A program made the translations under genes and the position numbers. Positions 56,290 through 64,000 of a stretch of DNA of 64,000 bases are shown one piece after another (within the stretch, counting starts at the first letter, position 1; each line of letters begins with the position of its first letter). The notes beneath the pieces are model-generated. The model was given only the letters and a program-made list of their open reading frames with translations, searched no databases and was not told the origin of the DNA. The DNA comes from Glossina fuscipes (lineage: Eukaryota; Arthropoda; Insecta; Diptera; Glossinidae), in assembly GCF_014805625.2 (NCBI RefSeq), contig NW_023998566.1, forward strand, positions 379,926 through 443,925, read 5' to 3'.

Positions 56290-57705
56290 CTAAAGCGCAA
56301 ACAATTATATAATATTTTTTGTATAAATAAATAAGAAAGAAAGAAAAGCCTGTACACAGCTAACAAAGAGGCACATCCACAACTGGTACCCGTACTAGTT
56401 TCAAGTGAAACCCTAAGTCATTGCAAACATGCAAAAGCTTGGCAACCGATGCAGTAAACAAAACCAATTGATTTTCGAATCATAATGATAAAACACCAAG
56501 AATAAATTTACGTTTCGCAAGTGACGGTAAGGACAACAGAATCAGCCTATTTGCTTAAGAAAGCAAAGAGACAAGCGTTTTCCCAACCCAAAATTATAAG
56601 GCCAAATAGTTAGCTTTTGTTCTTAAACGGATTTAATTGAATCTACATAATACCTATAAGAGAAAGACCGCAAACCAAAGGCATAGTCAAGTATTGCTCT
56701 ATCTAAGCGCATGTATAGTCTCCTTGTAATATAAGGATTCTTAAGCTCTTTGGAAACCAAGCACTAACCTAGCTTTTCTTAAAGGGAGCTCAATCTGTCA
56801 ATTAAAACGTAAAAAAATCGTTGTTCGAATACAACCCGTAAATCGATGAACAAATCTGTGGTTTCCAACTTGTATGAATCAATGAAATATTCATTTTTGG
56901 AAGACTTCCCTGGTAAAGAAAGCTTCTTGGATATTTTTGGAACAATTTTAATAAAACTTAACGAGCACCATGTGACCAAATTATTTAAGTCAATTTGAAG
57001 TTCATACGTTTGCGATTCCAAGGAAAAGTAAGAAAATAGTAAGTAACATCGTCAGCGATTATTAGGCTATGGCTGAATGTAATCACGAAAGGGAGATCGT
57101 TGATGTATAGAATCAATAAAAGGAGTTCTAACTGGATGGCTTGAGCGACACCTGACATTACAGGAAATTCATCCGAGTTAATGGAGTAAAACGAAACTCT
57201 GAATGATTTGTTATGTGACCAGAGGACCGTCGTTTGAAGATTAATAAGTTATGATTAACTAATCCAAACGCTTTACTGAAATCAATGTATGCGACGTCCA
57301 TTTGGGAGCCGGGAGAAAAAGTTTTGCAATGAAAACTAAACTATAAGAAGGTCGTAGCAGTTTGTGTTCCTTTTCGAAAGCCATTCTCAACTAGAGAAAT
57401 ATAAGATTTTATAGCGAAAGCTAGTTATTGAATAACAATTCGTTTAAACAGTTTAGATAAGACGCTCAATTTGCCAATGTCTCTATTGTTTTCGATGAGA
57501 TATTTGTTTCTACATTGATGAAGTGGAATAAGGAAGCTACTCTTCCAACACAAAGGGAAAAACACGTCCACCAGAGCGTAGGATGGGTTCAAATGATGGA
57601 ATGCCACCACGCCTTGGCGCACAGGAATATTTTAGAGACTAAAAATCATGTGATGTTATTTTCTGAAATGGTCAAGTTAGGGATCCAAATGAAGTCTGTG
57701 ATCTG
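56290..57705 (-). pseudogene. CR1/Jockey-type LINE, RT to 3' end
   Basis: Minus-strand blocks: KSSFLIPLHQCRNKYLIENN, KLSVLSKLFKRIV, MDVAYIDFSKAFGLVNHNLL (block A, first Asp kept as DFSKAF), SGVAQAIQL in place of SGVPQGSxL, YINDLPF, IIADDVTYY (block C), ELQIDLNNLVTWC, LETTDLFIDLRVVF, ITRRLYMRLDRAIL-like and the C-terminal region. The 3' untranslated region at 56290-56480 is shared with 12376-12690 and 63180-63390. It directly precedes (in minus sense) the linker of the copy at 54540-56110. Confidence 0.8.
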
Positions 57706-57759
57706 ACCTGAGTAATGAACGTTTAATTTGGAGTCAGCCTGTGATAATCTGTGTAAGGG

Positions 57760-58150
57760 TTAACGGTTTGCACAGGTTTAAAGGCAAAGAATTACTCTCA
57801 ATTACATTAGATAATTCAATGAAATATTCTTAGAGTAGCATACTTTCAATTTTTTAGATAATCAATGACAGACCTTGACATCATCGACGAACACCCGAAT
57901 TTGTTATATGGACCCATCCATTAGTAAGTAATAAAAGAGACATAGGACAAAAGTGGCTACCATGAGTCACCCCCAATAAAACATCAGTTTTGCCTAAGAT
58001 GCAACCGTCAAATAACACAATAACAAATAACAAATATATGATGTGATCAATTTAATCAAATTAAACTGCACACCAATACGGTTTAACTTGTTCATGAGAA
58101 GAGAATGTGACACTCAGTAACCTTCGAAATATCATTAGTAGTTATATCTT
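57760..58150 (-). pseudogene. CR1/Jockey-type RT palm fragment
   Basis: On the minus strand DISKVTECHILF corresponds to block A (TDFSKAFDxVxHxxLL). LMNKLNRIGVQFNLIKLITS, YI, then GVTHGSHFCP (the GVPQGSxLGP turn) and, after a shift, SGVFVDDVKVCH (block C with DD) follow. Order and spacing are those of an RT palm. It overlaps in content the copy at 56290-57705, so it is a separate insertion or a duplicated part. Confidence 0.65.
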
Positions 58151-58154
58151 TTTC

Positions 58155-59615
58155 TTTTCTCTCTGATAACGTCTAGAACGCTCTACGAATCAATTCTAAA
58201 ACATCGGTGGTTAGTAACACCATCCTGTGATGTTGAGATGATTGTTCGGATAGAGGATCCATATCTGCTAGCCAATCAACGTTTAAATAATTTAGGAACA
58301 ACGATAAGCTCTTCGATACCCTCAACTGCTTATAAGATTGCTAGAGCAAGACTTATGAAGTAGTAACATGTAAGATTGCTGCCATAGTTCCGATAGTAAC
58401 ATTATTAATAATAATAATCGAGAAAGCAAGTTATGTGAGTACCGGGAGAAACTAAATCGGCGCAAAGACATACAATGGACGACGACACGCCGTCAGTGCC
58501 AGAAGAACAGCACGATTTCAAAGAACTCTATGCCTTGAACACCTCCAATTCAGACAAGATGATTTGCAGAAAAATGTCAACCGATATTAATCGGTATGGG
58601 TACAAATCTCCGTTAACCACGCAAAGAAATCAAAACTATGGCGAGTTACAAGCATTTGTAGTATAGTACTGATGATGAAACGAGAAACTTTCGCTTTAGA
58701 AATGATAAGTCTATAAACACCTTTGGGTTCAATCGTCAGCTTACTTTTTATTTTGTCAACATAACACTTCATCATAACACTTTTCCTGCAGCGCATTATA
58801 TTTATAACGTGTAATAGAATGGAATACGTAATCGGTCTTAAGGCTTCTTTTTCTATAGTGTCTAAATAGTTTATTCCTTCTACTCCTGATCATCTTGAAT
58901 ATTTTATTAATCCGGACAAGACACATATTCGTGTGATATAAATGTTTAAATGACGCATTTAAAGAAACTACAAAACGGGTTATCTCGTGCTGTCAGTATC
59001 GTAATAATTTGTAGGCGAAGTTACACGACAGAAAACATATTGCCACATATTGTAATCCGTTTTATTAAAACTTTATTTATTATTACGCCTAGTTTTTACT
59101 CCATCAGTAAGACTGAAATTATTTACCATAACTGGCATGATAAAAAAGAGTAGCCAATTATGATGATGAGAATCTGGTAACACAATTTGGTTAGGGCGAA
59201 GGACTAATAAGATCGTACTATTTGCACTTCAAAGATCGAAAAGACGACCACTCAAATTAAAAAGATGATTAAGATCAAATAAGCAAAGGTCATACGTCTT
59301 CTCAAATAACCCATCACAAAGACGGGGGAATAACCCATGACAAAGACGGGACGGGTGATGGGGCAATAGATGTAAATAACCAAAATTGTCATTGAAAATC
59401 CATGCTTATGAGCAAAAGGCGGCTAAAGTAAATATCAGTACTAGAAGCGAGCGGAATGTGCGAGCAGGATATAAGAAAGAACATGCTACCAATCGCTACC
59501 CGAACGGGAAAATTCCGGATTAACTTCATTTGAAATTAAAAGCGAATACGAAACTGTAGAATTTTATACTGCTATAAGCAACATGATAGATTTCACGCTG
59601 TTTGTATAGTTTTTA
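58155..59615. other. stretch without a recognisable gene
   Basis: A plus-strand frame of 63 codons at 58475 (MDDDTPSVPEEQHDFKEL) is protein-like at its start but unidentified. A short duplicated CAAAGACGGG lies at 59315-59350. Otherwise nothing recognised. Confidence 0.35.
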
Positions 59616-59628
59616 TGTATACCAAAAA

Positions 59629-59801
59629 TATTATTATTATTATTATAAATTTAGCCAGAGAATAAATTCTAAGACTAAAGTCTTAAAGCCCTAGCATCTA
59701 AGGCTTTCGGCTTTTATAAAAAACTCTACCGCACTTGAAATTTCAACCCACGACCATTGAGTTGCTAGTCGAGACTCTTGCCTACTCGGCCACTCAGGCG
59801 G
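59629..59801 (-). mobile_element. tRNA-derived SINE, 173 bp, with target-site duplication
   Basis: SINEs are copied by a LINE's machinery and transcribed by RNA polymerase III. Read on the minus strand, the head CCGCCTGAGTGGCCGAGTAGG contains TGGCCGAGTAGG (59781-59792), a perfect match to the box A consensus TRGCNNAGYNGG. A diverged box B, GGTTGAAATTT, lies at 59738-59748. The head resembles a tRNA-Ser or tRNA-Leu without its long variable arm, and CCGC at its start can pair with GCGG about 70 bases on. The tail is AATTTATAATAATAATAATA. The copy is flanked by ATACCAAAAA at 59619-59628 and 59802-59811, a 10-bp exact duplication. The tail resembles that of the I-type LINE. Confidence 0.82.
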
Positions 59802-59862
59802 ATACCAAAAACATTAGTCTACTTCAGTGTGAGGGGGGTAAATAAATACAAAGCATAAGTGG

Positions 59863-59893
59863 AATAAATAAATAAATAAATAAATAAATAAAT
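59863..59893 (+). repeat. (AAAT)n microsatellite
   Basis: About seven AAAT units in a row, preceded at 59839 by two more. May be the tail of a LINE insertion or a simple repeat. Confidence 0.85.
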
Positions 59894-60254
59894 GTGATTG
59901 ACGCAAAATCAGCAATCGGTCATTTACGAATCATTGAGGGAGGTTTTTCAGAAATCCAAAAAAACGTCGCAATATTCTAATATGCCGTTTACTAATTATG
60001 TTTGCGCATTATTATGTCCTAAAGAATTGTAAAATGTATATGTTCTGTTTAATGAATTTTTATATTTTTATTGGGTCTGTGGCACATTCAAAAAAAAAGC
60101 TTTTAAAGATATGCGTAATACAATTTTATAGGCGGAATATGAATGTTGAATATATTATTATTATTATTGTTACTATAATATATATATTGTTATTATATAT
60201 TGCTACTATAATTTTAGACTAATGAAATAGATACTTAGAGAAAAAAAAAGTCAG

Positions 60255-61130
60255 ATAGATATTGAGCCCAGTAATTTTAATAAAATAATATACTGTTCTG
60301 TAGCTGATTGATAGAATGTCCATAGAATTAGTCGCTCCAAATGCAATAGTTCAAGCCAAGAAGTTAAGGCAGTCACAGAGAATGTGCTGCTCCATTGGTG
60401 AGTTACGATTATATGAACAAAGTGAATTCTCGAGAATGTTTGGATCTTGATTTTCTCAATATTTGTTCGATTTAAAGGTGGAGTTAATTGAGGGTTAATA
60501 AAGAGCAATGCAGCAGATGATTGTAGATTTCCGTCTGTAATTTTCTCTTTAACTTTTCTTCCAATCTATCTTTGAACAACCAACTTTTGCATGACATCAT
60601 CCATAATTAGAGGTGCAGAAGCAACACACTTCGCCGCTCTACCAGCCTGCTCATTTCCCAATAAAACGATATGACTTTGTACTCAAACCATTTTAATTTT
60701 TCGCCTGGTGCTCAGATGATGTTCCTTAATATGTTGATGATACTCCATCTCGAAGTGGAAGAACTCCGTATAGCTTTTAATACAGACAACCTGTCAGTAG
60801 CAATGACGGTTTTGAGCTTGTCTTTATGAGAAATGTTCGCAGTGTAAAGGATAGCTCTGTCATCGGTTGTGAAAGTTAAAGCACTTTTGTCATATGAGTG
60901 ATTGGCAAGAACCTGTTGTTAAGCATCTACCACGGCACAAGCAGGAGGCAGACCGGAAGATTTTGAGCCATCTGTGTATAAAAGATTCCAACCATTACTC
61001 TCCAGTATTTAGGTTTTTTCAGCAATTAGATTCCTGAAGACATAAGTGGCGTGTGTTCTTTCTTGTGCAGAGATAGCGAAATGTCAAAAGAGCAGTCTTT
61101 CAAAATACATGGATATTTAACACCAAAATA
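60255..61130 (-). pseudogene. RNase H and Cys/His tail of I-type LINE, copy C
   Basis: Antisense to the listed strand, segments corresponding to copy A are visible: NLLYTDGSKSSGLPPACAVV near 60.95 kb, TTDDRAILYTA (Glu position changed), IATDRLSVLKAIRS (second Asp), a diverged VPSHI-like end written SYRFIGK on nearby frames, then NEQAGRAAKC near 60.65 kb and a tail with FSRIHFVHIIVTHQW at 60.4 kb. The Asp before AAK is changed to Gly, a lost catalytic residue. Several shifts. The tail pattern CxxC is not intact. Confidence 0.7.
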
Positions 61131-62400
61131 GCGGAAATCTTTTAAGGGAATTATTAATTCCGTTGCGACTTACAAACAATAGCCAATTGCGGATGGTCAC
61201 TTTCGAATTTTCTTGGCAATAATAATCTTTCTTACATCTTCACCGAGAATAGATTTGTCTGAATTAAGAAGCTTGTGGACTATTTTAGCTTTTAAATCAT
61301 AGAGTCTATTCTTTATTCAATTATAATATTATTTATGGACGTCGTCCAAAAAATAACAACTTACTCTGAGGGCGTGGTGATAGGTCGGTTTGAGGATGTT
61401 GATATTATATTTGCAACTATTGCCATAAATTATCAAAGCATAGCCAATCTTGCTTAAGAGAAGCATTTCGGTAAAATAAACAATAGTGTTAATGTGCGCA
61501 TGGCTTTTTCAAGCAACGTAATGTATGAAATTCACCATTGTTAAAATATAATTTTTTTCTGTTTATATCCGTTGCTTTCGGCAAATGTGCCTTTTTTTTG
61601 ATTTTTGTGTAGAAATTTAGGGCTTGACGAGTTTGCCCATGCGGAGATCTCTCGTCCAATAGATTCGGGAATGTTGATTGTCTTCGTGCTATCTCTTTCT
61701 TTTGTAAAAATATATACGTCGTCCGCGTAGAGATAATATTTGATTCTCGGCACACGACAAAGAATTTTACTAATTTCGTTGAAAGCGATCTGAAAACGTC
61801 TGACAGAAAGAGGAGATCCTTACGGAATGCCAATGAATCAGAGAGATGATTGTTGATTCTAACTTTAAATCGCCGATACGACATGAATGATTTGATGTAG
61901 TTGAGGAATTTGGGTCCAATATTCCATGATTTCAAGAGTCTTAAAATAACAAGAAGACCAAGTCTGTCAAATCCTTTTTCGAAATCAATTGAGAGAATTG
62001 TTAACCGATTCCTTTCGAAAATTGCCTCGGTTGTAAAATAATCAATATGTAAAAGCGCGTCGAAGCGCCCTCTACCCCTCTTGAAAGTAACTTGTTGTTT
62101 TGTATTCAGGTTCTTGGACTCAAGAAACCAAGATAATCTAGATGGTATAATATTTTATAATACTTTTCAGAGGCGACATAAAAGAGAAATTGGGCGATAG
62201 TTCGATGTTATGGAGACATTTTTTGACTTTGGAATTGGACCAATTGCTGCCAATTTCCAAATGTAGGGTATACGGCCAGTCGAATATACCGCATTATATA
62301 GGCCCAATAATTTCTTTTTACTTGAATTAGATAGAGCGCTGATCATTTGGTATAAGATGCGGTCTAGACCGGGTGCCCCAGCTTCGATTTAAAGCGACAA
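61130..62400 (-). pseudogene. reverse transcriptase of I-type LINE, copy C
   Basis: Minus-strand blocks: SSKKKLLGLYNAVYSTGRIP, WKLAAIGPIPKSKN and NYRPISLL (the entry to RT that copy A lacks), FKRGRGRFDALLHIDYF, ILSIDFEKGFDRLGL (block A, catalytic Asp kept), MKSWNIGPKFLNYIKSFMSY, RRFKVRINNHLSDS, then a shift at the PQGSPLS turn, and IKYYLYADDVYIFTKERDS (block C with YADD intact). A 148-codon and a 70-codon frame cover the last part. Both catalytic blocks survive, but the frame between them is broken. Confidence 0.82.
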
Positions 62401-62549
62401 CTTTCAAGTTCTAAGATAGATATACAATTTTCCAGGAACGTGGCACATCTGCCAATAACATTTGAAAGACAAAATGGAGTCGTTTTAGTTTCGATGAACG
62501 CTCTGGGATTCGCTAGATTTCTGGTATTCGCAAAATACTCTGTTATTTG

Positions 62550-63177
62550 CGTCAGTTAAAGTCAGGGAGTGCAGATGGCTCAATTTTGTTCAAATTTGAA
62601 GTCCCGTTGAGTCTATTGTTCCAGACACCTTCCGTTGATGTAATTCTGTGAATTCTTTTCAAGAAATCAAGAAGGTCGGTTATGATTACACAGTGATCAC
62701 TATTACGTAGGACCAGAAAACCAAAGGAAGAAGTGGAGGAGAGCAACATGTTAAATCAATATGTGAAAAGGCGTGATGAGTTGAAAAGTGTGTGGGTTTT
62801 CCCTAAAGCGAAAGCATTGGGTACCTTGAAGGGGGATAAAGGATATGTGTTGTTGTTTTAATTTTTTCAATATATGCTATTGCTGTGATTTTTTCAAGAC
62901 TATTATTGGTGGGTGATGGATCTTTTTTCTCAATATGGTAGAACAGTTTTATTATTGGTTAGAGGGTGATTTAAAGGCTTATTTGGCTCGATTTGCGAGA
63001 CGACGGCGGCCTAGGTATTATTTTCATTAAGTCGCATTTAGCCCATGCTACAGTAATTTTCTCCTTTGATTTTTAAAATTTCACGCATTTGTATAAAACG
63101 TGGGGATTATTTGTCTAACCTCGAGAGTTGATTCTTACAATTTATGCAGAAATTACACGTACAACTTTCAGCGTGTG
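62550..63177 (-). pseudogene. ORF1 zinc-knuckle end joined to endonuclease end, LINE copy C
   Basis: From 63177 on the minus strand: CAPHAESCTCNFCINCKNQL, the last zinc knuckle of an I-type ORF1, then after a shift FIQMREILKIK and KITVAWAKCDLMK. IEKIKTTTHI near 62.85 kb is also present in ORF1 of copy A (1755-1790). Shortly after, about 62.76 kb, FTYIDLTCCSPPLLPLVFW and a CVIITDL segment belong to the end of the endonuclease (SxIDLTxxS...W...SDH). So most of the endonuclease is deleted and ORF1 is fused to its last 30 residues. Confidence 0.7.
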
Positions 63178-64000
63178 GAGCACAAGAAAATATAAATAAA
63201 ATACAATAAAACAAATAAGAAGGAAAAAAAGAAAAAAGAAAAATAGCATGTACACAACTAGCATACACCCACACTTACAACCAGTACAGAACCAAATTGC
63301 AAATGAACTCCTAAACCGTCGCACACATGCATAAGCTTGGCAACCGGTAATAGTTAACAACAATTCATTTTCGAATCCTAACGACTTTTTCAGGTTAAAA
63401 GCTAATTTAAGTACGACATAGATAAATCGCGCGTATTAAGCAACGTTGCTTTAATGGACTTTAAAAAGCCCGATAATGATAATAATCGATAGACGTCATT
63501 TAGGTTCTTGCAAACAACTTTGAGCGGATTAAACAGCTCATAATTATATTTACACTGACTAAGCTTAACCAAGATAAACTGCCTAGAGAAGCGGTTAGGA
63601 ACATTAAAGCTTATATCACCAAGTAATGAAAGCGACTCATAGCACCATTTATTACATTGATTACAAAGAAAACGCCAAGAACAAACCTACGATTCTCAAA
63701 AGACGGTAAGGACAGCAGCAACAACCTATTTTCGTAGGGAGGAAGAGAGTCAATCGGATCCCAACCCAAATTTCTAAGGGGAAACAGTAAGAATTGCTTT
63801 TAAACAGATTCAATTGAATCTACATAGCATGAAATGAAGGAGACCACACAACAGAGGCATACTCGAGTATGGGTCTAACCAAACACATGTAAAGCCTTTT
63901 CGTAATGTAGGGATCATCACGCTCTTTGGACCACCTTTTTATAAAACCAAGCCCGGACCTAGCTTTGTTTATCGAGAGCTTAATATGCAAGTTGAAACGT
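63178..64000 (-). pseudogene. CR1/Jockey-type LINE, RT C-terminus and 3' end, runs off the window
   Basis: On the minus strand entering from beyond 64000: RFNLHIKLSINKARSGLGFI, KRWSKERDDPYITKRLYMCL, VRPILEYASVVWSPSFH, GWDPIDSLPPYENRLLLLSL, PSFENRRFVLGVFFVINVIN and a stop. This is the conserved C-terminal path after the RT thumb. The 3' untranslated region (63180-63390) matches those at 12376-12690 and 56290-56480. The upstream parts lie outside the window. This is the best-preserved C-terminus of the family here, with few shifts. Confidence 0.8.

Larger units (their letters stand above)
60155..63177 (-). mobile_element. I-type LINE copy C, internally deleted
   Basis: On the minus strand from about 63177: zinc-knuckle end of ORF1, a jump into the end of the endonuclease, linker, RT, RNase H, Cys/His tail and a TAA-rich 3' end at about 60155-60235. 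It matches copy A through RT and RNase H and supplies the region that the solo LTR splits in A. ORF1 start and most of the endonuclease are missing. Its 5' edge abuts a CR1/Jockey-type 3' end near 63178. Confidence 0.8.

Noticed and set aside
59690..59801. Functional tRNA gene
   Set aside because: Box B is degenerate, the variable arm is missing, pairing is poor, and the copy has a repeat tail and target duplication, all pointing to a SINE.

Overview
This window looks like gene-poor, repeat-dense DNA from an insect, most likely a higher fly. The call rests on three things. The base composition is AT-rich, with long A and T runs. I see no intact host gene, rRNA, tRNA or CRISPR array. Almost everything codable is a decayed transposable element of a kind common in Diptera: I-type LINEs with TAA tails, an R1-clade LINE, CR1/Jockey-type LINEs, Osvaldo/Ulysses-like Ty3/Gypsy elements, BEL/Pao, Tc1 and mariner. 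Family names come from motifs read by eye, not from searches.

Layout. 0.8-6.0 kb: an I-type LINE (copy A, + strand) split by a 1,739-bp solo LTR (family here called LTR-E). 10.8-12.4 kb: the 3' half of an R1-like LINE and a scrap of Gypsy reverse transcriptase. 12.4-16.4 kb: a CR1/Jockey-type LINE (- strand) against the ORF1 and endonuclease start of an R1-clade LINE (- strand). 20-30 kb: short - strand fragments of LINEs, one BEL/Pao fragment and an LTR-E end. 30.3-30.7 kb: a second, unrelated solo LTR. 32.2-33.7 kb: an unusually GC-rich island with an unrecognised reading frame and a minisatellite. 34.2-35.4 kb: LINE copy B (- strand). 35.5-38.7 kb: two LTR-E ends, one with a tRNA-Lys-type primer-binding site, flanking a Gypsy gag/protease remnant in the opposite orientation. 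40.7-45.1 kb: a Ty3/Gypsy element with a nearly open gag, most of pol deleted, and a repeat-rich 2,068-bp 3' LTR whose edge cuts a Tc1 transposase. 45.1-53.6 kb: Tc1 and mariner remnants and one LINE scrap. 54.5-64 kb: a tandem run of - strand LINE fragments, a tRNA-derived SINE with target-site duplication, and LINE copy C.

No gene here appears able to make a complete functional protein. The nearest is the Gypsy gag at 40,702-41,901, with one in-frame TAG. Most LINE fragments lie on the minus strand, so a piRNA-cluster-like role is possible but untested. Most sequence between elements shows nothing I can identify.
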